Assembly (NCBI GenBank): GCA_947503895.1
Contig: CANNFT010000001.1
Location: 124,001-188,000 of the forward strand
Direction of reading: 5' to 3'
Origin: an uncultured Saccharospirillaceae bacterium
GTDB lineage: Bacteria > Pseudomonadota > Gammaproteobacteria > Pseudomonadales > Oceanobacteraceae
DNA: 64,000 nucleotides
Below, in pieces: positions 48,347-57,468 of the stretch. Made by a program: the position numbers and the translations under genes. The notes beneath the pieces were generated by a model. That model was given only the letters and a program-made list of their open reading frames with translations, was not told the origin of the DNA and did not search any database. Position 1 is the first letter of the stretch. Each line of letters starts with the position of its first letter.

Positions 48347-48802
48347 CGATTACCCTTCTACGTGGGTAATATGAAAGGCGTTGGCCGCATAAATCAGCAG
48401 ACCTTCGTCGATACCTACAGCAAGGTGGCTTTTGCCAAGCTCTATACGACGAAAACCCCGATTGCAGCAGCTGATATGTTGAACGATAAGGTATTGCCTT
48501 TCTTCGCCGCTCAGGAGTTGCCTATGTTGCGTGTTTTAACGGACAGAGGCACAGAATACTGTGGTAGACCTGAACAACATGATTATCAACTTTACTTAGC
48601 CATCAATGACATCGACCATACCAAGACAAAAGTAAAACCACCACAGACGAATGGAATCTGTGAGCGCTTCCATAAAACGATTTTACAGGAGTTTTATCAG
48701 GTGACATTCCGGAAAAAGTTGTATGAATCATTGAATGAGTTACAAAAAGATCTGGACGAATGGATTAATTATTACAACAATGAACTTTACTCATCAGGGT
48801 AA
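48347..48802 (+). pseudogene. IS481-family transposase fragment
   Basis: The fragment carries the DDE integrase core: FVDTYSKVAFAKLY (first Asp), LRVLTDRGTEYCG (second Asp) and QTNGICERFHKTILQEFY (Glu). The N-terminal helix-turn-helix region and the C-terminal end (normally after YNNERxHxGK) are missing. It is not functional. Confidence 0.8.
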
Positions 48803-48843
48803 AGTGTGTTGGGGCGGATGCCCCCTTCAGTTTAATTCACAGA

Positions 48844-49503
48844 TCATAGCTTCTCAAACGTAAATGTAGACTGAGTGATCGTGCTTTCTGAATTGTCAGG
48901 GTCAGCTACATACCAAGTCAACGTATATTCTCCAGCAGGAAACCAGCTAGGAATAGTTTAGCGCGGGCGTGTATATTCTCTTGTTCCACCTGGGGCAATA
49001 ACAACTGTATTTGACTTATGAATGCTGTAATCAATTTCCCCCGGCATAGTTAATACAGACCACTGAATTAACGAGTTCTCGTTTACATCATCCAAATTAT
49101 TGATCACAGCATAATATTGAACGGTACCGCCATCAGCTGATACTGGACTTTGACCATCGTCAATTTGAATGGAAACGCTATGCAGTTCAGTTGGATTTTG
49201 TGGGGCGAGCTTGACCAGAATTTCAGTTCCAGGTGCGCCGGTATCCACTCTAGTCATTGGCGGTTGGCAGCCTCCATTAGAATCAAAGTATAGATCTATC
49301 TCAGGAAGGGATTCACCAGGGAAGGCAGAACCACAGCCAATTCTAGCGGCGATAGCGAATTGACCAGGTGTATAACTCCATTTTGCAGCAGCAAAGCCCC
49401 AGAACATGTCTGAACTACTTAATTCGTGCTCGTTATTTGGGTCGGTTTCGTTATTTAAAAGAATTCGACCATTTAGGGTGTCGTAACTAAAGTAAAAGGT
49501 CGT
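48844..49503 (-). pseudogene. Beta-rich protein gene truncated at the island end and cut by a stop
   Basis: The open minus-strand frame begins directly at the right attachment repeat (no start codon before SYDTLNGRILLNNE), runs to TAA at 48958-48960, and continues in the same frame through IPSWFPAGEYTLTWYVADPD to a TGA at 48844-48846. The sequence resembles a secreted beta-sandwich protein. The shape suggests loss of the 5' end by recombination at the att site and a later nonsense mutation. An ATG at 49407 could give a shorter product. Confidence 0.55.
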
Positions 49504-49508
49504 TCAAT

Positions 49509-49540
49509 GGTTGTAAATCTGGGTGGCGATTATAGCACAT
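49509..49540 (+). repeat. Right attachment repeat (att) of the island
   Basis: It is identical to 32026-32057 except for T in place of C in GGGTGGCG. Confidence 0.85.
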
Positions 49541-49561
49541 AGACATTGGATGGTGGCGTAT

Positions 49562-49589
49562 AAAGACCGATGGGTCGGTTTCGTATGCC
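49562..49589 (+). pseudogene. Remnant of a second dusA-type integrase start
   Basis: AAAGACCGATGGGTCGGTTT and the following 8 bases match the integrase start region at 32078-32106 in about 25 of 28 positions, at almost the same distance from the attachment repeat (22 against 21 bases). The similarity fades afterwards. It is best read as the last trace of another integrase gene that once followed this att site. Confidence 0.6.
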
Positions 49590-49753
49590 ACCTGTGCAGG
49601 ATATAAAGTCAGGGTATTCCATCATAAAATCACTTCGATGTTTTATGCTTGGCATGTTGGCTGGTCGTTATCAAACCAGTTGCATGCTGAAGTCTATTGA
49701 TGGTATTGAGCGAGGGGTGACTCTTGTGTGACTACTGACGAACACCAACAGCG

Positions 49754-50290
49754 CTAGGCTTGTTGAATATACTTGGGTGGCACATGTTCGACTAGCCAAA
49801 CATTGTTTGCGGATCTGTAGAATTTGAAGCCATCTGTATACATCTTGGATGTTAAGACTTTGAGCAAGATGGGTTTGCCATATCGACCACCGACACTTTT
49901 TGCTACGGCTTCTGATTCGGATAAATGAACGTGATGTCGATTCATTTTCTTGAGCCCTTCTGAAAGAATGGCCTCAAGAAAGCGATCTGCGGTGCCGTGG
50001 ATTAGAAACTCTGGCGGCTCAATGGGTTCTAGATCAAGTTCTATCGAGATTGAATGACCTTGGTTTGCTCGAATCATTTCGCCGTTCGTGCTGATAGAGA
50101 AGCGCTGCTTATCATTGGTTTCAACAACAATCTCAATCAAATCGTTGGTCAGCTTATGATCGGTCGATTTTTCAATGAGTTCATTGATCGAAGCCCAGCC
50201 ACTTTCGTCAAGCTTTAGGCCAATGGATTCTGGTTTATGTCTCAGTAAGAAGCTGAGGTATTTGGAAATATGGGTTAGATCTTTATTCAT
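49754..50290 (-). CDS. kptA: RNA 2'-phosphotransferase (KptA/Tpt1 family)
   Basis: This 178-residue protein has the Tpt1 order: LSFLLRHKPESIGLKLDESGW near the N-terminus, RFSIS, FLIHGTA, HVHLSESEAVA and the NAD-binding region KPILLKVLTSKM. Bacterial members can remove an RNA 2'-phosphate using NAD although no splicing pathway is known in most hosts. It sits between a second att/integrase remnant and chromosomal genes, so it may itself be an acquired gene. Confidence 0.9.
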   Translation of the reverse strand: MNKDLTHISKYLSFLLRHKPESIGLKLDESGWASINELIEKSTDHKLTNDLIEIVVETNDKQRFSISTNGEMIRANQGHSISIELDLEPIEPPEFLIHGTADRFLEAILSEGLKKMNRHHVHLSESEAVAKSVGGRYGKPILLKVLTSKMYTDGFKFYRSANNVWLVEHVPPKYIQQA

Positions 50291-50583
50291 TTTTTATCTT
50301 CTAAAATATTGAGTTTGTGGGCATCGATCACGGGATATGCGATTGTGTTTTTATCGTATACACACCCAAAATTGCTTCGAAAAATATCTGCCTAGGTTCT
50401 ATTTTACTCAGAGAACGGGAGAGTGTCATTTTCGCACTTCCCCTGAAGTGCATGGTAACATGTTGATGTTTGATTGAGAAAATCCAATGAATGGCGCGAA
50501 ATATAGCGGCTGTTTGTTTGCGGGAAATCTATAAAAATAAAAATCAATTGAAGTCGCTTTGAAGTTACATTTTAGGGAAAACA

Positions 50584-51350
50584 ATGAATATTCTGTTAAA
50601 AGTGCTTGGGGTTTTTGGCGTTGTTCTGTTTGGTGTTTTACTGGGGGTCACCTATCTATCTCCTAAGGCGGTCGAGGACTCAGCCAAGAATTTTATTAAA
50701 GGACAGATAGAAAAAGAAGTGCGCACTATGCAGGCAGCATTGACCGAATCCACGGCTGTGCAAGGAGCGTTGTCTATCGCTCATAAATTGGGTATTGAAA
50801 GAAAGCAGATTCAATCCAATTTAGACGATCATTTACCGCAGAAGATTGCGAATATCATAGCATCAATGTGTGATTTTGACTGTGAAAAGAAGAAAAATTT
50901 GGTACGTTCCATAACGTCCAGCTATTTAGAGCAAATTAAAAGCATCCAAATAGCCGATAGCACTCTCAGTAAAATTGTGAAAGGCAAGTATCTTGAAATA
51001 GTGAGCAGCTTGAGGCCGACCTGCGGATCTTTCTTGGCTCAAATCTATTTCTGTTTTTCACGCTTTTAGCAATTTTATTGGCTAAGCCTAAGGCGGTGGT
51101 GCACCTATATCTACCTGGAACTTTATTAGTAATAGCCGTCGGTCTAGCTTCGTTCATTTATATTTTTGGTCAAAACTGGTTTTACACCATTATTTATAAC
51201 GATTATATGGGGTTTGGGTACTTACTTTATGTAACGGCTATTTTTGGCATACTGCTGGATATCGCGATTAATCAAGCGAGGATCACATCCGCTGCCATCA
51301 ACGGTTTAGCTAATGCAGCGGGTTCCGCATTTTCGGTCATTCCATGTTAG
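50584..51350 (+). pseudogene. Membrane protein gene split by a frameshift
   Basis: The first frame (50584-51069) starts with a membrane helix (LLKVLGVFGVVLFGVLLGV) and a helical domain and ends in an odd tail after EIVSSLRP. In the adjacent frame, from just after that point, DLRIFLGSNLFLFFTLLAIL continues straight into the second frame (ends 51350) with three more hydrophobic helices. The two parts form one sensible protein of about 255 residues, with a base lost near 51015-51020. No family was recognised. Confidence 0.6.
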
Positions 51351-51525
51351 TAGTCGGTTGAATGGCCTCACCATTACTACTTTAATATTAGATGCATGAA
51401 ACTTGAGGTGACATAGAGTAAATTAAGTGTATCTTTGGCAAGGCTTTACCAATCTAGTCGGCATCTACCTTCGTATTACGTTTCATGCACAATTTGTGCT
51501 GTGAAATTTAATCTGGAGATAGAAA

Positions 51526-52065
51526 ATGAAAAAAACAGTAAACCATTCCATTATATGTGGGCTTGCGATTGTACTGGCTCTTTTTGCTATATCTGCGAAG
51601 GCTGATTTAGAAACAGTCGACTATGTTGACGTGTATGAGTATCAGGGTCGGTGGTATGAAATCGCAAGGCTTCCGCAGATCTTTCAACCCGCTTGCACGG
51701 CTGTAACAGCAGATTACACTTTGAACGATGACGGCAGCATTGGGGTGTTCAATTTTTGTCGAATACTTCACCCTAAATATGGTTTCCCAATTAGTGTCCA
51801 GGGAACTGCAACGGCAGTGGATGCAACCAATAGTAAGCTTAAAGTTTCTTTCTTTAATGGCAAGACTGAGGGTGATTATTGGGTTCTTGAATTGGACTCA
51901 CAATATCAGTGGTCTTTGGTCGGTGATCCAGATCGTAAAACACTTTATATATTAAGCAGAACGCCGCAATTATCTAGCGATGTGGTTGAGGAACTATTAA
52001 GACTGGCGGTAGAAAAACATGGGTACAATATTGACAGGTTAATTTATACAAAACAGCCTCATTAG
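51526..52065 (+). CDS. Bacterial lipocalin (Blc-like)
   Basis: The 179-residue protein has a signal peptide ending near SAKA (about 25) and no lipobox cysteine, so unlike E. coli Blc it seems soluble or periplasmic. The lipocalin signature GRWYEIARLP is at 41-50, and the later motif YWVLELDSQYQWSLVGDPDR is conserved. Such proteins bind lysophospholipids or fatty acids in the envelope. An RBS (GGAGA) precedes the ATG. Confidence 0.9.
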   Translation: MKKTVNHSIICGLAIVLALFAISAKADLETVDYVDVYEYQGRWYEIARLPQIFQPACTAVTADYTLNDDGSIGVFNFCRILHPKYGFPISVQGTATAVDATNSKLKVSFFNGKTEGDYWVLELDSQYQWSLVGDPDRKTLYILSRTPQLSSDVVEELLRLAVEKHGYNIDRLIYTKQPH

Positions 52066-52163
52066 TCGCTTCGTAAAATAAGACGTTCGCATGTTAGTAG
52101 TCAGTGAGTGCGGTGATTCCGTTTTGAATTGTCGCACGACCTGCTGTGTGATTACACAGCCAC

Positions 52164-54788
52164 TTATCTGACCAGTAATTCTTCAAAGGCACTTAGCGGC
52201 TGAGGTTTGCTGAAGAAATATCCTTGATAGTAATCGCACTTTAGTTGGGTCAAAATGTTGACGATAGCTTCATTTTCCACTCCCTCGGCTACGGCCTCTA
52301 AATTTAATTCGTGTGCTATATTGATCGTGGTTCTGACTAGGCTTAAGTTTTTGGGATTGTCTGCAAGATTGATAATAAAAGAGCGATCTATCTTTAATTT
52401 GCATGCGGGCAATCGGCTTAAATATGCAAGTGATGAATGACCGGTTCCAAAATCGTCAATCGCGATTTTCACTCCTAGTTCGTGCAATTTCCATATATTC
52501 TTAAGCGCAATTTCGACATCTTGCATCATTTGCGTTTCGGTTATCTCAAATGTCAATGACTGCGAGATAATGGGTGAATCTTGCAAATGTTCTTCAACGA
52601 GAGCTACAAAGTCACTATCACGTAAATTTAGGGTGCTTATATTAATGGTTATCGGGCAATGAATATTCAGTTCTTGCCATCTGGCGACTTGTTTTATTGC
52701 CTGTTGCAAAACCCAGGGTGTTAGCTGCTTTATGACACCGAATCGTTCTGCGATATCAATAAACTCGCCGGGCATAATTAAGCCGTACTTTGGGTGAGGC
52801 CAGCGAACCAAGGCTTCTGCTGCGCAGATGTTTTGTGCAGGAAGTGTCAATATTGGTTGGTAGTATAATTCGAGTTGATCGCTCGCGATGGCTTTTTTGA
52901 GATCGGATAGCAATGCAAGTCTTCGGTGATTGTATGTATCCATTCTGGAATCGTAGCGCTGAATAGGAAGAGACCGAGTAATCGATGATTCGAGAGCGAT
53001 ATTGCTTTGACGTATGAGTGTGGAAGCACTGTCGGCAAATTCAGGAAAGTCACTAAAACCAATGTGAACAATCGGGTGAATATCTATATCGTCAATATGG
53101 ATGGTGTCATCGAGCGCTTCCAAAAGCTTATCAAGAATATGCAGTGTTTCCTTTGTGTTGGTGATGGCCATCGCAAATTCGCCGATATTCGTATTTGCAA
53201 CATAAAACCCTTCTGTCGATTCAATGTTTAATACTTCGTCATACTGGCTGGCAAACATATTCAGTCGAGTGGCGAACACTTCAGATACATTGCCTGCCAT
53301 TTCGTGTCCTAATGTTTTGACGATTTCGTCCATTCTCGAAATAAGAACAAGTGCGACCCTTATTTCTTTTTGAGTTTTCTTTTTGATGATATTGTCCAGC
53401 CAGCTTTCGAATAACGCCTGATTCGGAAGTCCTGTTATTGAATTGTGTGTGGCTCGGTTTAGAAGCTGCTTTTGAAAGTTGGCACTTTTTGCTTCAGCCT
53501 TTTTTAGTGATGCTTGGGCGAGGTAGCGTTGCTCTTGGTCTCTATTGATCCGCCGAGCTAATGCAATTGCAAAGATAATGAGCTCGATGAGCGAGCTAAT
53601 TTGAATAAATCGATTGCTTAGCTCATTAAACGGTAGGTATCCGAGCTTGGACAAGATAAAGGCAATTGTTCCAATTAATAGCGTGCTCCAAGCTAATAGA
53701 AAAACGCTAGACTGCTCTTTGAGTGTTTTATCTCCTATTTTATGTGAGATAACACCCATTATGAAACATGCGATTAACGTTACGGTGGAAGCTAATATGG
53801 CTGCTTTAAGGGCGTATGCGTAACCAATAAGAGGGCTTAGTACCAAAACTATTAATGGGATTAATATTAAATACCTCAATATTTTTCCGCGGTGACTCGC
53901 GCTGGGGATACTTAAAAAGAGCAGGCAAAATGATGCCGCAAGCGCTGTAGTGGTACATGATAAAAATAATTGAAGCCAGTTGTGGCTTTGTGGCGAATCC
54001 GGAATGATGTATTGAAATAGTAATGCTTGTTGCGATGCGATGGTTAATGAAAGTGATAAAGCGTATAAACCATAAATAATATGCAGCCGACTGCCAGTGA
54101 AGTATGCGATGGAGAGAGCAATGAAAGCTGCGCATAATATGAAACCATAATACATAAAATCCAAAATGAGCAGCTGACGATAATGCTGCTCGAATGCGAT
54201 CGGCTCCCACAGCAGCAGTTCAGTTTGTATCGGTGCGTTGCTCTTGACCTCGATGTAAAATATTTGATTGGTTTTTTCTTTTAGTTCGATTGGAAGGGCA
54301 AAATTCCGGTAGGGGAGCACTCTGTGATCGAATGGTCTGGCGTCACCAGAGGAGAGCAAGGTTCGGAGTCTAAGCTGTTCTTTTTTGTAGATGGTGACGT
54401 AATCTAGAAGCGGATAAGTGATATCAAGTAAAGCTGAGCTGGCTTGATCTTGAGTGTTTGCCAATTCAAAACGAATCCAAGCCGTTGCCGATGTGTAGCC
54501 GAGATTTAGCTGGCCATTGTTGAATTTACGCCAAGCTGGCCCGGCAACCGATTGAATGGACTGTGCTGAATGGTGATTCAGCTCATCTAGATAGACGTGA
54601 AAGGTCTTTATCGGATGTTTGTTTTGCACTAATGCGACATCAGATAAGGCAACACCCGCTAATGCATTAGCTGAAGTGATCAGTAGGACTAAGGTGGCTA
54701 GATAATATTTCAAGCTTCGCCTACCAAATATGTAAATGATAATCGACCTTTGCCATCCCTCTAAGCCTAGCAGGCTGGGCCGACTCAA
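52164..54788 (-). CDS. 7TMR-DISM / degenerate GGDEF / EAL c-di-GMP phosphodiesterase
   Basis: This 874-residue protein has a signal segment, then a periplasmic 7TMR-DISMED2 sensor (about 45-190), seven membrane helices (about 205-410), a GGDEF-like domain (about 445-600) and an EAL domain (about 625-870). The active-site motif of the GGDEF domain reads NIGEF, so cyclase activity is unlikely. The EAL domain keeps AEALVRW, the DDFGTG loop and KIDRSFI, so it should hydrolyse c-di-GMP. The DISM part suggests a carbohydrate or small-ligand signal. Confidence 0.9.
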   Translation of the reverse strand: MSRPSLLGLEGWQRSIIIYIFGRRSLKYYLATLVLLITSANALAGVALSDVALVQNKHPIKTFHVYLDELNHHSAQSIQSVAGPAWRKFNNGQLNLGYTSATAWIRFELANTQDQASSALLDITYPLLDYVTIYKKEQLRLRTLLSSGDARPFDHRVLPYRNFALPIELKEKTNQIFYIEVKSNAPIQTELLLWEPIAFEQHYRQLLILDFMYYGFILCAAFIALSIAYFTGSRLHIIYGLYALSLSLTIASQQALLFQYIIPDSPQSHNWLQLFLSCTTTALAASFCLLFLSIPSASHRGKILRYLILIPLIVLVLSPLIGYAYALKAAILASTVTLIACFIMGVISHKIGDKTLKEQSSVFLLAWSTLLIGTIAFILSKLGYLPFNELSNRFIQISSLIELIIFAIALARRINRDQEQRYLAQASLKKAEAKSANFQKQLLNRATHNSITGLPNQALFESWLDNIIKKKTQKEIRVALVLISRMDEIVKTLGHEMAGNVSEVFATRLNMFASQYDEVLNIESTEGFYVANTNIGEFAMAITNTKETLHILDKLLEALDDTIHIDDIDIHPIVHIGFSDFPEFADSASTLIRQSNIALESSITRSLPIQRYDSRMDTYNHRRLALLSDLKKAIASDQLELYYQPILTLPAQNICAAEALVRWPHPKYGLIMPGEFIDIAERFGVIKQLTPWVLQQAIKQVARWQELNIHCPITINISTLNLRDSDFVALVEEHLQDSPIISQSLTFEITETQMMQDVEIALKNIWKLHELGVKIAIDDFGTGHSSLAYLSRLPACKLKIDRSFIINLADNPKNLSLVRTTINIAHELNLEAVAEGVENEAIVNILTQLKCDYYQGYFFSKPQPLSAFEELLVR

Positions 54789-55042
54789 TAGGTAGGCGAG
54801 CGATAAATGTTGTTGAATATATGCTTATGGCAATCATGTTGATGAGGCCGTGTCGATTAGCGCCCTCGTTTTTTGGTAGATATTGTTTGAGCGGGCTGGC
54901 GCCCGTATTTGAGCTTGATTAAGTTGTGCACAGATCGGCTGATGTTTGTAATAGGCAGCGCTTAATTTAGTGTTGGTAATTGGCTCCAGCCGCTATAAAA
55001 CCTATAATCGCGCCAATTTACAAATGTGACTTGGAATATTGT

Positions 55043-56548
55043 ATGACAGTGCGTACGCGCGTAGCGCCTTCTCCAACTGGTGATCCACATGTAGGAACGG
55101 CTTTTATTGCGCTGTTCAACCTCGCCTTTGCTAGGCAGCACGGCGGACAATTTTTACTGCGTATTGAAGATACGGACCAGGCGCGAAGCACACCCGAATC
55201 AGAGCAAGCCATCTACGACAGTCTTAAGTGGCTAGGTCTGGAGTGGGATGAAGGTCCAGATGTTGGTGGTGAACATGGGCCATATCGCCAGAGCGAGCGT
55301 AGTGAGGTCTATAGACAGCATGTGGAAATGCTGCTTCAAAGTGGCCATGCATTTCGCTGTTATCGCACACCAGAAGAATTGGAAGCTTTAAGGGCGCAGA
55401 AAAGTGAACAAGGTGGATTCTCAGCGTTAAAGTTTTCTGACCTCGAATTACCAGATGACGAGATTCGTCAGCGAGCAGAGCAAGGTTTGCCCTATGTCGT
55501 GCGAATGCATGTACCTGAAGAAGGCGTATGTGTTTTTGATGATATGTTACGTGGTCCGATTGAAATGGAATGGGCAATGATTGATTGCCAGATTCTTATG
55601 AAATCGGATGGAATGCCGACTTATCACTTGGCGAACGTTGTAGACGACCATTTGATGGCAATCACCCATGTGATACGTGGTGAAGAGTGGCTAAGCTCTG
55701 CTCCGAAGCACCAATTGCTGTATAAATATTTTGGGTGGGATATGCCCAAGTTATGCCATATGCCGCTGCTTCGTAACCCAGATAAGTCAAAGCTTAGTAA
55801 GCGCAAAAACCCAACCAGTATCTTGTATTACAAGAAGATGGGCTTCATGCCGGAAGCGTTGTTGAACTATCTTGGCCGTATGGGATGGTCAATGCCAGAT
55901 GAGCGTGAGCAATTCAGTCGTAATGAAATGTTTGAGAATTTCGATATTCAGCGAGTCTCTCTTGGCGGGCCAATTTTTGACCAAGAGAAGTTGAGTTGGT
56001 TAAACAGTCAATGGCTAAGAGGCTTGTCAACTGAGGCCTTCATTGAGCGTTTCATAGATTGGGGGTTAAACAAGCAAAGCCTTGAGCCGGCCATTGCTCA
56101 TATTCAACCTCGTATTGAGCGGTTCTCTGATGTTGTTCCTTTAGCAGGCTTCCTATTGTCGGGCATGCCGGAAGTAGCGGAGTCTGATTTTGAGCACAAG
56201 AACATTGATGCGGAAAGCATGGTCAAGTTGTTGCAAATGGGACTTTGGCAGCTTGAAGCCATACGCCACTGGGAGAAGAGTGAAATCCAAGGCCGATTGT
56301 TTGCGCTAGCAAAAGTGATGGATATTAAGCCTAAAGACTTTTTGTTTGGTTTTTTTGTATCCATTGCAGGGACTGCGAATTCATTTTCTGTACTGGATAG
56401 CATGGAGATGATTGGTCCCGATATGAGTCGAGCGCGTGTTAGGCATGCGATTAATGTGCTCGGCGGTGTCTCGAAAAAAGGCATGAAAAAGCTAGAGAAA
56501 GAGTATCGATCGGTAGCCGAGAGCATCGAGCAGTCACTTAACGTTTAG
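55043..56548 (+). CDS. gltX: Glutamate-tRNA ligase
   Basis: The protein has 501 residues from the ATG at 55043. The class I HIGH-like motif is in [12 protein letters not shown] and the KMSKS-like loop is KSKLSKRKN. Both tRNA-Ala and tRNA-Glu genes follow directly, so the synthetase lies beside one of its substrates. An earlier frame start (54980) extends through non-conserved residues and was not used. Confidence 0.95.
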   Translation: MTVRTRVAPSPTGDPHVGTAFIALFNLAFARQHGGQFLLRIEDTDQARSTPESEQAIYDSLKWLGLEWDEGPDVGGEHGPYRQSERSEVYRQHVEMLLQSGHAFRCYRTPEELEALRAQKSEQGGFSALKFSDLELPDDEIRQRAEQGLPYVVRMHVPEEGVCVFDDMLRGPIEMEWAMIDCQILMKSDGMPTYHLANVVDDHLMAITHVIRGEEWLSSAPKHQLLYKYFGWDMPKLCHMPLLRNPDKSKLSKRKNPTSILYYKKMGFMPEALLNYLGRMGWSMPDEREQFSRNEMFENFDIQRVSLGGPIFDQEKLSWLNSQWLRGLSTEAFIERFIDWGLNKQSLEPAIAHIQPRIERFSDVVPLAGFLLSGMPEVAESDFEHKNIDAESMVKLLQMGLWQLEAIRHWEKSEIQGRLFALAKVMDIKPKDFLFGFFVSIAGTANSFSVLDSMEMIGPDMSRARVRHAINVLGGVSKKGMKKLEKEYRSVAESIEQSLNV

Positions 56549-56568
56549 ATCGGCAGTACTTGACAGGG

Positions 56569-56597
56569 GAGGGGCGTGTCATTAGGATACGCGCCTC
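56569..56597 (+). terminator. Hairpin after gltX
   Basis: The stem GAGGGGCGTGTC with GATACGCGCCTC pairs at 11 of 12 positions around a 5-base loop. A short T-rich stretch follows before the tRNA-Ala gene. Confidence 0.55.
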
Positions 56598-56604
56598 TTG
56601 ATTT

Positions 56605-56680
56605 GGGGCCATAGCTCAGATGGGAGAGCGCAACACTGGCAGTGTTGAGGTCGGCGGTTCGATCCCGCCTGGCTCCACCA
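56605..56680 (+). tRNA. tRNA-Ala(GGC)
   Basis: The cloverleaf folds fully, with acceptor GGGGCCA/TGGCTCC (one G-T pair), anticodon stem CAACA/TGTTG with loop CTGGCAG (anticodon GGC), T-arm GGCGG-TTCGATC-CCGCC and encoded CCA. It is 76 nt long. Confidence 0.97.
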
Positions 56681-56699
56681 AGTCATAGAAGTTCCTTGT

Positions 56700-56775
56700 G
56701 TCCCGTTCGTCTAGAGGCCTAGGACACCGCCCTTTCACGGCGGTAACAGGGGTTCGACTCCCCTACGGGATACCA
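56700..56775 (+). tRNA. tRNA-Glu(TTC)
   Basis: Acceptor GTCCCGT/ACGGGAT, anticodon stem CCGCC/GGCGG with the TTC anticodon in CTTTCAC, T-arm GGGG-TTCGACT-CCCC and encoded CCA. It is 76 nt long and 19 bases after tRNA-Ala, so probably co-transcribed. Confidence 0.97.
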
Positions 56776-57235
56776 TTTCTTCTTTCACGCTTTTAGGTCA
56801 TTTAAGTGTGGTCTTCTTGAGCATTTTGACGTCATTTAAGCGTGAAAGTGCAGCGCAAACACCGCACCGTCCAGTTAGCACGACGCTATCAGAGGTCAGT
56901 GCTCCTACGAGATACCATTTCTCCTTTTACTTCGAAATTTATAAGGAAGTGAAAGTGCGGCGCAGACACCGCGACGTCCAGTTAGCACGGCATTACCAGA
57001 GATAGACCCTTCTTACGCAGTTCCATTTCCCTTTAAGCACTTTGAAGTCATTTAAGGGTGAAAGTGCGGTGCAGACACCGCGCCATCCAATTAGCACGGC
57101 ATTACCAGAGACTCTTCTTACGCAGTACCATTTCCTCTTTCGCACTTTGAAGTCATTTAAGCGTTAAAGTGCGCCGCAGATACCGCGCCATCCAGTTAGC
57201 ACTGCACTATCAGAGGTTGACCCTTCTACGGATAT
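56776..57235 (+). repeat. Tandem degenerate repeats derived from the tRNA-Glu 3' region
   Basis: About four units of 104-140 bp (near 56776-56912, 56913-57022, 57023-57126, 57127-57235). Each has a hairpin of the type GCACTTT...AAAGTGC, then GCAGACACCGCGCC, CAGTTAGCAC and an end like CTACGAGATACCATTTC. The last part resembles the 3' half and trailer of tRNA-Glu (CTACGGGATACCATTTC). No unit folds as a working tRNA. Transcription from the tRNA promoter would run into the array. Confidence 0.7.
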
Positions 57236-57468
57236 CACCTTCACTTTCGCACTGCGGTCTATTCGGGGCGAGCACTTAGGTGTTAGTGACAGCGTAGGGA
57301 TGGGCACTTTGGCTAGGCGGACCCCCAGGCGTTATTTGCGATTAAATCTATCCATTTTGGGGTGTGAATCCAGAAATTTTACATGCGTGAGCCAATGGCT
57401 GCTGGCTGGCACCGGTTTTCTGCATCGTGTAAAGTGCGCAGCAATCTCATGTATAAATGGAAACAACT
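57236..57468. other. Leader region of manC
   Basis: No gene was recognised. An in-frame start at 57457 is possible for manC. The sequence has no evident riboswitch or terminator. Confidence 0.35.

Larger units (their letters stand above)
32026..49540. mobile_element. Decayed genomic island integrated at the dusA 5' side
   Basis: The segment is bounded by 32-bp direct repeats with one mismatch and starts with a tyrosine recombinase next to dusA, the known pattern of dusA-targeting islands. Its content is unlike the flanks: lower GC in long stretches, attC-like cassettes, three insertion sequences or their fragments, phage-type regulators and many broken genes. The recombinase is interrupted by stops, so the element is probably immobile on its own. 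Confidence 0.8.

Noticed and set aside
56776..57235. CRISPR array
   Set aside because: Units are 104-140 bp, diverged and contiguous, with no short identical repeats separated by unique spacers and no cas genes.
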